Shown one piece after another: positions 45,785 to 54,587 of a DNA stretch of 64,000 nucleotides. The notes under the pieces are model-generated. The model ran no database searches and had not been told where the DNA came from. It saw nothing but the letters and a program-made list of their open reading frames with translations. Both the position numbers and the translations under genes were made by a program. This DNA comes from Photobacterium atrarenae. GTDB taxonomy: Bacteria > Pseudomonadota > Gammaproteobacteria > Enterobacterales > Vibrionaceae. The DNA lies in contig NZ_CP101508.1 in NCBI RefSeq assembly GCF_024380015.1, positions 2,418,902 to 2,482,901 of the forward strand. Direction: 5' to 3'. Every line of letters begins with the position of its first letter. Positions within the stretch are counted from its first letter, which is position 1.

Positions 45785-46945
45785 CTAAAATATAAAAAAT
45801 TTGGTTATTACACCATCAAAATAAAATACGCCATAACGAGTGTAATATATAATTAAAAACCATACAAAAGAGAAAGAAACAATAACTATCGAAAAAATAT
45901 AACGCTCTAGATAAGATTTCATTGCCGAAAAATGATATGCAAATGAAAGTATATATATTATATATATAACTCTGTACACACGATCACCGAAATCTGTTCC
46001 AATAAGCAATGCTGATGAAATGAAAAATAGAAATATAAAGCTTAGCTTCAAAAAATGAGGTATATAAGATCTATAGTAGTATAGATATAATGAAAATATT
46101 AATGCCTCAATTACTAATTGAATTAAAGAGCTTAATGAATTGCTTCCTTTAGTGTTAATAATAGCATTTAGCTTCCCTATTACTCCATAATCAATATAGG
46201 AAAAACGGCTTAAGAATATTGGGAGAATAAATTTAATAAAAAGCAAAAAACTGAAAGATAGTACCGATGCTACCCCAATTACTTTATTATAATTAATATC
46301 GGTTCTTTTGGAGAGAAGTTTAGCAAGTATTATTATAGGGCTAACAATCAGCATAGTCCCGTGGCACAGCACAGCTAATAACAGCATTGAATAAAAAACA
46401 ATATCTTTCTTTATTACAGACAAAGCAATAACAAAAAAGCTTAGTGCTAAGAATTGCCTTAAAGCAGATATCGAAAACACAAAAAATGTAATTGTCGATA
46501 CATAAAGACAAAGGCTGACTAGAATAAATTCAGGAGAAATTCTCCATACTGCAGCAATATATAGAAACAAAGACAGGACAATTAAACCAGACCAGATCTC
46601 ATACGAAGAATTCAATGGCACTGAAAGCCAGTTAACCACTTCCCAAAATATCGGCTCCCAGCTACCGGTATTCTCAGCTGCTATTTTCATTATTTCACTG
46701 TGGCTGCTTGATTTTAGCGATAAAATCTCATTAAATGCATCAAAATAATGCAATATATCAGTCCCCAAACCAGAGGTTTGAAGTAATAAGTTTCTTTCAG
46801 GTAAGACTAGTGATAAATAAACAACTAAAAGTGTGCAAAGCACAACAGATAGCACTCTAAGCTGTTTAATTAAATGTAAACCAGAGAGAAGGTAGATTTT
46901 AGTTACAATTAATGGGGAAATTAGGAGTGAGAAAAACTCAATCAT
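45785..46945 (-). CDS. wzy: O-antigen polymerase Wzy (EpsG-like)
   Basis: 386 residues with about ten membrane helices and a sizeable loop around residues 55-110. The EpsG-type pattern (SALRQFLALSFFVIAL; CHGTMLIVSPI) supports Wzy rather than a flippase. Polymerises repeat units on the periplasmic side. Very AT-rich. Confidence 0.85.
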   Translation of the reverse strand: MIEFFSLLISPLIVTKIYLLSGLHLIKQLRVLSVVLCTLLVVYLSLVLPERNLLLQTSGLGTDILHYFDAFNEILSLKSSSHSEIMKIAAENTGSWEPIFWEVVNWLSVPLNSSYEIWSGLIVLSLFLYIAAVWRISPEFILVSLCLYVSTITFFVFSISALRQFLALSFFVIALSVIKKDIVFYSMLLLAVLCHGTMLIVSPIIILAKLLSKRTDINYNKVIGVASVLSFSFLLFIKFILPIFLSRFSYIDYGVIGKLNAIINTKGSNSLSSLIQLVIEALIFSLYLYYYRSYIPHFLKLSFIFLFFISSALLIGTDFGDRVYRVIYIIYILSFAYHFSAMKSYLERYIFSIVIVSFSFVWFLIIYYTRYGVFYFDGVITKFFIF

Positions 46946-47182
46946 CTACAACCTCTTGATACCATTCCTGCCAACTTACGTCATTAGACATAAAGTACCC
47001 TTTATTATGATGATTTGTGTAGTAGATTTAAGGGTAGGGATACACGTTATTAGTGAGCTCCAATATTGTGAATATTCTCAAGTTAGCTATTCACATATTC
47101 AAGTTCGAAATATGATTAAAAGTTCAGGCAATATTCGTATTCACACCAACCTTACCTGAACTTATTCTTTACCCTTTATTTA
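46946..47182. other. Spacer between wzz and wzy
   Basis: About 237 AT-rich bases inside the operon without a gene. It contains a hairpin with a T-run at the wzz end (separate entry). Confidence 0.5.
47116..47163 (-). terminator. Possible attenuator between wzz and wzy
   Basis: On the minus strand AAGTTCAGG (47155-47163) pairs with CCTGAACTT (ending 47120), followed by TTTAATC. The stem is 9 bp and the loop about 26 bases. It would allow wzz to be made in excess unless RfaH overrides it. Confidence 0.4.
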
Positions 47183-48358
47183 TTAATTCTGCCTCAAAAT
47201 ACCATCTTTTCCAAAAACAGCTCTGATAAGCACAATAGTAATGCCCAGAACGCCACCCAACAGCATACCTAACACTGCAATTAGCGAACGTTCAGGTTTA
47301 TCTCGTGCAATAGGAAGCTCAACTTCATCCATATATCTAAATGTACTAAAGTCAATATTCTTCTTAATTTCTGTGGCTTCAAGCAGCTTTAGCTTAGCAT
47401 CAACTTGCTCAAGCTTCGGCTCAATTACTTTTAAGTTTGTTACTGATTTTAGTGCCTCAATCTTTGCCTTAAGTGCATCACCACCGATATTAATAGCAAA
47501 GATTTCATTCTCACCCAAATTTTGAACTGGCTTGCTTATTAATGCCGCTTCAGCAATCTCAAGGGCGTATTGAGACCGTGCAGCTTCAATTTCTAAGCGT
47601 TGTTTAGCCTGAACTTCTAATATTGACTTTTGCTGCAAAAGCTCATTTTTTTTAGCATTAACAACCGCATTTAAATTGTTTAGCAAATCATGATTAACTT
47701 TAGCTTTAGTGAAGTTAATATAATCTATAAGCATCTTGTAACTATTGTCCTGACCAGTTGACTGAAACTGTATTACATATAGCTCTTTTTCTTTACCTAA
47801 TGGTGATGCTGTTATTTTTTGAAACCACTTACTGTATAAAGCCCTACGTTTAAGATCTAGCTCTCTATCAGTTAATCCTTCGCTCTGTATATCATCAAGC
47901 TGTGACTTAATTTGCTTAAAATCAGCATTGACATCCAGAAACGCTTTCTTGTTCATCGATGAATTAAAGGCATTGATAAATTGGGAAAAAAGCTCCTTAG
48001 GTTCAACTAAATCATCAAGATCTTCACTTACCAGAACAGGACCATCTCCCTGGTAGATATCAAACACTGGCTGAAACTGTTTAACCTGTTGATGGTAAAT
48101 AGAAAAGTCGCGCAACTGTGGCTTCATTACAATCGCTCTGGAAGACCACCACTCCTGCGCAGTCAATGCATGAATAATAGCGCCAATAGTCACAACCATA
48201 GTACAAGCAATGATAATCCATTTGCCTTTCCATAATGCAGCAAAAAGCGCTTTTAACTCACGGTTTTCATCCCCATTGCTCAAATTTGGTTGCGTTGATA
48301 TTTGAGACATCTGATAAGACTCAAGTGACTCCGAATTCGATGAATGCTGTTGATTCAC
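47183..48358 (-). CDS. wzz: Chain-length determinant protein Wzz
   Basis: 391 residues: N-terminal membrane helix (WIIIACTMVVTIGAIIHAL), a long helical periplasmic domain (about residues 70-350) with coiled-coil parts, then a Pro-containing second helix (PERSLIAVLGMLLGGVLGIT). It sets modal length of O-antigen chains. Start is GTG at 48358 with AAGGAA upstream. First gene after the ops element. Longer than E. coli WzzB, closer to FepE/WzzE-like long versions. Confidence 0.93.
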   Translation of the reverse strand: MNQQHSSNSESLESYQMSQISTQPNLSNGDENRELKALFAALWKGKWIIIACTMVVTIGAIIHALTAQEWWSSRAIVMKPQLRDFSIYHQQVKQFQPVFDIYQGDGPVLVSEDLDDLVEPKELFSQFINAFNSSMNKKAFLDVNADFKQIKSQLDDIQSEGLTDRELDLKRRALYSKWFQKITASPLGKEKELYVIQFQSTGQDNSYKMLIDYINFTKAKVNHDLLNNLNAVVNAKKNELLQQKSILEVQAKQRLEIEAARSQYALEIAEAALISKPVQNLGENEIFAINIGGDALKAKIEALKSVTNLKVIEPKLEQVDAKLKLLEATEIKKNIDFSTFRYMDEVELPIARDKPERSLIAVLGMLLGGVLGITIVLIRAVFGKDGILRQN

Positions 48359-48399
48359 ATGTATTCCTTTCTATTTATTTAACCTTTTATCGCTTTTGG

Positions 48400-48411
48400 C
48401 ACGCTACCGCC
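48400..48411 (-). promoter_or_regulatory. ops element (RfaH recruitment site)
   Basis: Minus strand reads GGCGGTAGCGTG, an exact 12-base match to the ops consensus, 42 bases upstream of the wzz start. It is preceded by a small hairpin (GTTGG CGTGAA CCAAC) and CAGTG at 48431-48435, together a JUMPstart-like block of about 36 bases. Confidence 0.93.
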
Positions 48412-48500
48412 CGTTGGTTCACGCCAACCACACTGCGCCAGATATTCCAACTTGTTCATATGCAAAAAAGCACTTTGAGCTATCGATTGATAAGCCAATC

Positions 48501-48528
48501 ATTATCCATACCCCCTTCTAGATCGCAA
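48501..48528 (-). promoter_or_regulatory. Probable promoter of the O-antigen operon
   Basis: TTGCGA (48523-48528) and GATAAT (48501-48506) on the minus strand with a 16-base spacer. It lies about 90 bases before the ops element, leaving a transcribed leader of expected length. Confidence 0.6.
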
Positions 48529-48544
48529 TGAGGTACAGCGTTAT

Positions 48545-49168
48545 TTTACACTTCTGCACCATTTTTGTGTCTTAAGCAGAGCTGGACGGTGGTTTTTTAG
48601 TAGTTTATCATCAGTTATGAATATAAAAATCGCAAAAATCCTATATTTCTTTGTTTTGGGACTTCATCTATCACCTTAATGTTGTTTCCAATGATTGGCT
48701 TCGTTTTAAGACATTCACCAAACTCCGAAGTCACCCATCGCCCTTTTTGGAACTCTGTTGGCCCATTTTCTCAGTTCGCCCAAGAATGGGTCCCAATGAT
48801 AGCAGTATCTAAGTTAGATTAGCCACCCGACTTCTGAGATGTCCGAGGTGTAACCAAACACTCAACGTATCTTTGTCTAACACCATTTCTAGAAGCGTCG
48901 CTTAAAGTTACTTGTACTCTGCATCCATGCAGATAAGCTCTACTTTTCCAAGACCGCATAGAACCGTTAACCCAGAAGCATCTATGACCCTCCTCACTCA
49001 GATCATGGAATCCCTCGAAAATTGATAGCGGCCCGAATTGAATGGAGGTTTAAAACTCACAAGGAGAAGTTCAAAGATATGCAACAAGGCGATTTGTTTA
49101 TACAAGCATGAACAAGTACATAAGGCCGATGGCGTGAAGCCACCTTTGATGGCAGCTCAATTTCTACT
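48545..49168. other. Decayed intergenic DNA between the two polysaccharide loci
   Basis: About 620 bases without any convincing gene; all frames are broken. The composition differs from the AT-rich antigen genes. It may be the wreck of older insertion sequences or of deleted capsule genes such as wzc, but I cannot identify a fragment with confidence. Confidence 0.45.
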
Positions 49169-49190
49169 GTAAACGGGTATTTCTACCCGC

Positions 49191-49345
49191 TTACATTGCG
49201 ACCATATCTCCCGGGTGCATCGGCCATTTGAACTTGCCGCTTTCCAGTCGAGTATAATGATGACAGAAGCCGTTGGTGTCCCACTGCAGGATTTTCAGTT
49301 TGTCCCGGTGGCCAGGTAGACATGGCCGGTCGGTGCGGGGATCAT
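49191..49345 (-). pseudogene. IS66 tnpB remnant
   Basis: It starts MIPAPTGHVYLATG, overlapping the tnpA stop (ATGA), then jumps to RDKLKILQWDTNGFCHHY ... GKFKWPM in another frame. About 40 residues of the normal TnpB are missing between these parts, and tnpC is absent. Confidence 0.75.
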
Positions 49346-49634
49346 GGCAGGGACTTCATGACTTGCGGCAGCAGTGCCATAGCAGAGGCGTCATGGACGG
49401 AGATCCGGTAGCCACCGGGCGTTTAACCACCAAAGCCACCGACGATGAGGGCACCGGAACAGGGGCAATGACACTGTCAGGTTCGGATGGTGTTGCCGTG
49501 CGCTTTTTCTGCCAGTAATAGAACTGTGATTGGGCAATCTGGTGAAGATCGCACCAGGCGGCAATGGTGAGTTCGCTGTCTTTCTGGTGCTGCAGGCGCT
49601 CCTGCCAGAGTTGCATCTTGTCTTCGCGGGTCAT
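49342..49634 (-). pseudogene. IS66 tnpA remnant with frameshift
   Basis: The N-terminus (MTREDKMQLWQERLQHQKDS, then IAAWCDLHQIAQSQFYYWQKK) is typical of the IS66 accessory protein TnpA. Near 49425 the frame shifts: the expected C-terminus (GGYRISVHDASAMALLPQVM) continues in the neighbouring frame. Loss of one C in a CCCC run would explain it. Confidence 0.8.
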
Positions 49635-49726
49635 GATATCGCTCCGATAGTGAAGGAGCTATATCAATATCAGGTTATCGTGGTGATCTGAATGTGGGGA
49701 GAAATGGCCACTTACGCTGGGCAAAC

Positions 49727-49762
49727 AAAAAAACCCTGCTGTACCACGACAGCAGGGCTTTT
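49727..49762 (-). terminator. Terminator after wzb
   Basis: On the minus strand GCCCTGCTGTCG pairs with its complement around a short loop, then GGGTTTTTTTG follows. It ends the second polysaccharide locus about 70 bases after the wzb stop. Confidence 0.9.
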
Positions 49763-49833
49763 AACTTTCATAAAACAACCGATTACGCAAAGTGAAGCAA
49801 CAGGCAATACTTCCCGTAAGCTTTTCCGTAGGA

Positions 49834-50262
49834 TCAGAGCTTCTTGGCCCAGGCCTCGGCAGCTTCTTCAATCAGGCCGTAAGCGAATTCAAACGCTTCG
49901 CGACTTTGGCGATACGGATCCGGAATATCTTTCTGACCAATCCATTGCCCGAACAACATGGTTTTACCCCGAGCTTCCGGTGCAATCCTTGTGACCGCTT
50001 CCAGGTGCCCCTTTTCCATGACCAGGATCAAATCATACTGCTGGCAAAGGTCACTGGTTAACTGTTGCGCCACATGCCCTTCCAGGCTAATGCCACGCTC
50101 CACAGCGACTTCAGATGCCATTTTATCCGCCGGCTTGCCGACCAGCGCGCCAACACCTGCAGAGGCTATCTCTTTTGCTGGCAACAGTTGCTTCAATAAA
50201 TATTCACCGGATGGTGAGCGGCAAATATTGCCAACGCAAACGACCAAGATTTTATTAAACAT
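49834..50262 (-). CDS. wzb: Low-molecular-weight protein tyrosine phosphatase Wzb
   Basis: 142 residues. The P-loop VCVGNICRSPSGEYLL with nucleophilic Cys and the acid motif IPDPYRQ are intact. Wzb dephosphorylates the capsule co-polymerase Wzc. Neither wza nor wzc is in the window, so it lacks its usual partners here. Last gene before a terminator. Confidence 0.93.
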   Translation of the reverse strand: MFNKILVVCVGNICRSPSGEYLLKQLLPAKEIASAGVGALVGKPADKMASEVAVERGISLEGHVAQQLTSDLCQQYDLILVMEKGHLEAVTRIAPEARGKTMLFGQWIGQKDIPDPYRQSREAFEFAYGLIEEAAEAWAKKL

Positions 50263-50370
50263 AAGGTTTTATTCCTCAAACACATGTGCTGGATACAAAA
50301 ATGCTGCACCCAACAGATACAGCATTGCAAGTCAGCTACCTAGTATATTAAATTCCAGCGAAACCAAACC

Positions 50371-51480
50371 TTATTTATCAGCGTGAGTCTGACTCATTTC
50401 AATGTCCAACTCAGCAGCTTTCGATCGACCCACCAGTTTGTGAATGAAGGTGGTAATACGCCAGATATAGCTAATCGACAGGAAATATCCGACAAACACC
50501 GCGAGAAAGCTAAAGAACATCACCGACTCGCTGATCTTATTCACATCAGACCAGATACCGATCCCGGCCAGCACTGATGCTAAGGAGCAAATCACCACCA
50601 GGGACATCCCGGAAGATAAGCCAATTCGCTGACAGATATGGTGGAGGTGCTCACGGTCCGGCTTAAATGGTGACTGACCTTTGCGGATCCGGCGGATCAT
50701 AATGGTGGCCATATCCATCAGCGGTACAGCAATCACCCATAGCGCGGTGACCGGACGAATATGGGTCACTCGTTCGCCCTGAGTTGCTTCAATCAACAGC
50801 CAGATCACCGTAAACCCGATAAAGATACTGCCGGCATCGCCCATAAAGACTTTAAAACGTCGACCCAGCGGGAAGCCGAGATTCAGCATAATATAAGGTA
50901 CCATGGCCGTCACAATCAGGCCGCATACCGCCGCCAGCTCTGTATTACCATCAACCAGGAACATGTAGCCCAGGGCTGCAAAGGTCACAGACGCCAGACC
51001 ACCCAGCAAGCCATCAATACCATCCACCATATTAAAGGCATTGATCGCCCCGATCACACCAAAAATCGTCACCAGATAACTCATCGCCAGTGGCAATTCA
51101 ATCGCTTCACTGCCCATCAGGAAACCTAGGTTATGAAGGCTTTTGCCGGCAATCTGGATCATTGCCAGGGAAACCGCCGCCTGAATCACCAGCCTGATAT
51201 TAAAACTGATGTCAAGCCGATCATCGATGACCCCCATCACCACCAAAATCGTCGCACTCACCAGAAACAGAATGGTGTCTTGATCGACCGGTGTAAATAA
51301 TAAAAAGGCAATACTCAGGGTAGTAAAAATTGAAACCCCACCCACCAGCGGAATAACGCCCTGATGGAGTTTTCTTGCATTTGGCTTATCCACTAAGCCG
51401 ACTTTTTTCGCCAGCTTACGAAAAACAAACAGACTGCAAAAAGAGAAGACAAAAACGAAAATAAATGCGGTAGCTGTCAT
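50371..51480 (-). CDS. wecA: WecA-like UDP-GlcNAc:undecaprenyl-phosphate transferase (copy 2)
   Basis: 369 residues. The same motifs as copy 1: MGVIDDRLDIS, NAFNMVDGIDGLLGG, MGDAGS and REHLHHICQR. The N-terminus (RKLAKKVGLVDKPNARKLHQG) looks closer to E. coli WecA than copy 1 does. It lies between galU copy 2 and wzb on the minus strand and would initiate the second polysaccharide. Confidence 0.93.
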   Translation of the reverse strand: MTATAFIFVFVFSFCSLFVFRKLAKKVGLVDKPNARKLHQGVIPLVGGVSIFTTLSIAFLLFTPVDQDTILFLVSATILVVMGVIDDRLDISFNIRLVIQAAVSLAMIQIAGKSLHNLGFLMGSEAIELPLAMSYLVTIFGVIGAINAFNMVDGIDGLLGGLASVTFAALGYMFLVDGNTELAAVCGLIVTAMVPYIMLNLGFPLGRRFKVFMGDAGSIFIGFTVIWLLIEATQGERVTHIRPVTALWVIAVPLMDMATIMIRRIRKGQSPFKPDREHLHHICQRIGLSSGMSLVVICSLASVLAGIGIWSDVNKISESVMFFSFLAVFVGYFLSISYIWRITTFIHKLVGRSKAAELDIEMSQTHADK

Positions 51481-51547
51481 AGCAAACTCTTACGGAGTAA
51501 ATGGTCTAATAAGTGCCGCTCTGACTGCCAAAACAGCACTCTTATCC

Positions 51548-52468
51548 TTAACCGACTAGCTTTAATGTTACTTCAGAAGCCGTTAATTCTTTTATAAATT
51601 GGGTAAAATCCTCACCCAAAGCATCATGGCGCAAGCCATACTCAACAAATGCCTTAAAGTAGCCCAGTTTATCACCACAATCGTGGGACTTACCAGACAT
51701 ATGAAACGCTTCAACGCTTTCTTCTACCATTAACATATCGATGGCATCAGTCAGCTGGATTTCATCACCTGCACCTGGTGGCGTGATCGCCAGCTTGTCC
51801 CAAATCGTCGCGGATAGAATATAACGTCCGACGACAGCTAAGTTGGATGGCGCATCATCGAGAGCAGGTTTTTCGATCATTGCTTTCAACGGTTGCGCTT
51901 CACCCGGACCAAATGAAACCCCGTCACAATCAACCACACCGTATTTTGAGACATCTTCCATCGGCACCGGCTCGACCATAATCTGGCTGACTTGCGTCGC
52001 TTCAAAGCGCTTCAGCATTGCAGCCATATTCTCTGTCGACTGATCCGCTGTGTATTCATCCAGAATGACATCTGGCAACACCACAGCAAATGGTGAGTCA
52101 CCAACCAACGGTTTCGCACACAATACTGCATGACCCAGCCCTTTGGCTTGGCCCTGACGGACATGCATAATGGTCACATCCGGTGGGCAAATGGACTGAA
52201 CTTCATCCAGCAACTGACGCTTGACCCGTTTTTCTAAGGTCGCTTCAAGTTCAAACGACGTATCGAAGTGGTTTTCAATCGCATTTTTTGACGAGTGAGT
52301 CACCAGCACAATTTCCTTGATACCAGCCTGAATACACTCATTGACAATATATTGAATGAGTGGTTTATCAACTAAAGGCAGCATTTCCTTTGGAATTGCC
52401 TTGGTTGCAGGCAGCATTCGTGTTCCTAGCCCAGCCACCGGAATGACGGCTTTTGTTATTTTTTTCAT
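51548..52468 (-). CDS. galU: UTP-glucose-1-phosphate uridylyltransferase GalU (copy 2)
   Basis: 306 residues, with all GalU motifs ([33 protein letters not shown]). Very similar to copy 1 over the first 140 residues. The ATG at 52468 has AGGGG at a proper distance; a second ATG is at 52471, and the frame is open further upstream without a better signal. It follows the degenerate ugd, so the galU-ugd pair was once complete. Confidence 0.95.
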   Translation of the reverse strand: MKKITKAVIPVAGLGTRMLPATKAIPKEMLPLVDKPLIQYIVNECIQAGIKEIVLVTHSSKNAIENHFDTSFELEATLEKRVKRQLLDEVQSICPPDVTIMHVRQGQAKGLGHAVLCAKPLVGDSPFAVVLPDVILDEYTADQSTENMAAMLKRFEATQVSQIMVEPVPMEDVSKYGVVDCDGVSFGPGEAQPLKAMIEKPALDDAPSNLAVVGRYILSATIWDKLAITPPGAGDEIQLTDAIDMLMVEESVEAFHMSGKSHDCGDKLGYFKAFVEYGLRHDALGEDFTQFIKELTASEVTLKLVG

Positions 52469-52598
52469 CATAGCCCCTAATATTTCCATTAAACTGTCGC
52501 TATATCCTATATAGAGACAGTAATAAAATGATGCAGTGGATAACCGCATCATTTCATCAAATCATGAATGAGTACCGCATTTTGATACCGGTCAAAAA

Positions 52599-53803
52599 TC
52601 AATCACTACCAAACAGATCGCGGGTATACACTTTTGACTCTACATCAAAAAGCTCTTCTGCCATCCGGTTCGAAACTATCACATCAGAAATGGATTTAAA
52701 TTCATTTAAATCTGAGATCACAGCTGAATGGAAGAACTCCTTCTCTTCTAATACTGGCTCATAAATGACGACATCGATTCCTTTGGCTTTGATCCGCTTC
52801 ATAATGCCCTGAATACTAGACGCACGGAAGTTGTCAGAGCAGACTTCATGATTAAACGATAAATCCCGACTGTTTTCGGGCTGCGACTAAAAATAGAGTC
52901 AGCAACGAAATCTTTACGTGTCGTGTTGGCGTCAGCGATTGCACCAATCAAACAGTTTGGTACATCTTTGTAGTTCGCACGTAACTGCTTGGTATCTTTC
53001 GGCAGACAGTAACCACCATAACCGAATGACGGGTTATTGTAGTGACTGCCAATACGTGGGTCTAAACCAACACCTTCGATAATCTGACGCGTATCCAGAT
53101 CATGAGATTCGGCGTAAGAATCCAACTCATTGAAGTGCGCCACACGCATCGCAAGATACGTATTAGAAAACAACTTCACCGCTTCGGCTTCGGTTGAATC
53201 GGTAAACAAGACTTCAATATCGTCTTTGAGCGCCCCCTCAACCAGCAAATCAGCAAATCAGCAAATCAGCAAATCAGCAAATCAGCAAATCAGCAAATAC
53301 TTTGGCACGCTCACTTTGCTCACCCACAATGATTCGGGATGGATATAAACTATCGTAGAGAGCACGGCCTTCACGGAGAAACTTTGGTGAAAAAATAATA
53401 TTTTTTCAACCCAGTTCTTATTTTATCTGCTTAGTGTAACCAACCGGAATGGTGGATTTGATAACCATCACCGCATTTGGGTTAATGGCCATCACATCTT
53501 TTATCACAGCTTCAACTGAAGAAGTATTGAAGTAATGATTAACAACATCAAAATCGGTTGTTGTAGCAACAATTACAAAATCAGCATCTTTATAAGCTAC
53601 TTGCTTATCTGATGTGGCTCTAAGTCTAAGGTTTCTATTTACTAAAAATCTCCAATTTCTGCATCTACAATTGGAGATATACGATCATTTAACATATTAA
53701 CTTTATGCTCATTGATACCGATAGCAACGACTTCATTATGTTGGACTAATAATACCGCATTTGAATGGCCAACATAACCAGTACCTGCTACTGCTATATT
53801 CAT
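52599..53803 (-). pseudogene. ugd: Degenerate UDP-glucose 6-dehydrogenase (copy 2)
   Basis: Homologous along its whole length to the intact ugd (start [19 protein letters not shown], end YTRDLFGSD). Visible lesions: loss of one T in a T-run near 53644-53648, followed by stops; a TAA at 53418-53420; a TGA at 53406-53408; expansion of an 8-bp repeat at 53243-53298; and loss of one G near 52840. The middle part ([15 protein letters not shown]) is intact. It cannot give a full protein. Confidence 0.93.
53243..53298. repeat. Seven copies of an 8-bp tandem repeat in the ugd pseudogene
   Basis: CAGCAAAT is repeated seven times without error. The protein frame around it (VFADLLVEG) needs only two copies, so five extra copies (40 bp) have been added, which shifts the frame. 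Confidence 0.9.
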
Positions 53804-53831
53804 AAAATTCCTGCCATGATGCAAATCAATA

Positions 53832-54581
53832 TTACTTTCTAAAAACTGCACGATATGCATAATAAATAAAACACTCAATTGAAATAAAGAGTGAAAGTTT
53901 TTCAATATCGCGATAAATTTGCCACTGACGTCGAGCCTTCTTTATTTTATTTCTAGATATTGAATTTGGCATAATTCTATAACGAGTTAAAACCTTTAAT
54001 ATAGGGTATGCCAAACTATCCTCCTTAAGCAGCTTTAGCCATAAAGCATAGTCTTGACCTGTTCTAATTAATGGCATATTCAAGTCATTAAAAGAATCGA
54101 CCTTTAACATAACTGTTGAACAGCCTAAAGTAGCCTTTTTCCGAAGCATATCATCATAGCAGACTGGTCCGCTCAAATGGGAATCAACAACTTTACCACA
54201 TAATTCTCCACTTTCATCAATCAATTCATAACAAGTGAATGAAAAATCAACTCTATTATCAACCATGAAAGAAAGTTGAGTTTCTAATTTAGAAGGCAAC
54301 CATAAATCATCACTATCTATGAAGGCAAGATAATGACCATTAGACTGAGAAATGGAGTTATTTCTACTATGCGCAGCACCTGAGTTTACTTCATTTCGAA
54401 ATATTCTGATTCTTTTATCATTATCAGAAAGCTCTTTTAATATATCATAAGTATTATCTGTTGAGCAATCATCGGTAACTAACCACTCCCAATTAGAGTA
54501 GGTCTGATTCTTAATAGATAAATAAGTTTCTCGAATCTGCTCAGATGAGTTATAGGTTGGTGTGATAATAGAAATTAACAT
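53832..54581 (-). CDS. Glycosyltransferase, GT2 family
   Basis: 249 residues. GT-A fold with [28 protein letters not shown], and the metal-binding [10 protein letters not shown]. Typical size for a small GT2 enzyme. It lies immediately upstream of the ugd pseudogene in the transcript. Confidence 0.92.
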   Translation of the reverse strand: MLISIITPTYNSSEQIRETYLSIKNQTYSNWEWLVTDDCSTDNTYDILKELSDNDKRIRIFRNEVNSGAAHSRNNSISQSNGHYLAFIDSDDLWLPSKLETQLSFMVDNRVDFSFTCYELIDESGELCGKVVDSHLSGPVCYDDMLRKKATLGCSTVMLKVDSFNDLNMPLIRTGQDYALWLKLLKEDSLAYPILKVLTRYRIMPNSISRNKIKKARRQWQIYRDIEKLSLFISIECFIYYAYRAVFRK

Positions 54582-54587
54582 GTAGCC

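Larger units (their letters stand above)
49169..49715 (-). mobile_element. Internally deleted IS66-family element with both ends
   Basis: The two ends are imperfect inverted copies of 22 bases (GTAAACGGGTATTTCTACCC at the left, GTAAGTGGCCATTTCTCCCC on the other strand at the right). Inside are a frameshifted tnpA, a tnpB with an internal deletion, and no tnpC. Total 547 bp. No 8-bp target duplication is visible, so the flanks have changed since insertion. Confidence 0.75.

Noticed and set aside
48545..49168. Further transposase fragments left of the IS66 relic
   Set aside because: Short stretches give faint transposase-like words in several frames, but none is long enough to name a family.
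53243..53298. Regular short repeats as a CRISPR array
   Set aside because: The units are 8 bp and directly joined without spacers; it is a simple tandem repeat inside a former gene.
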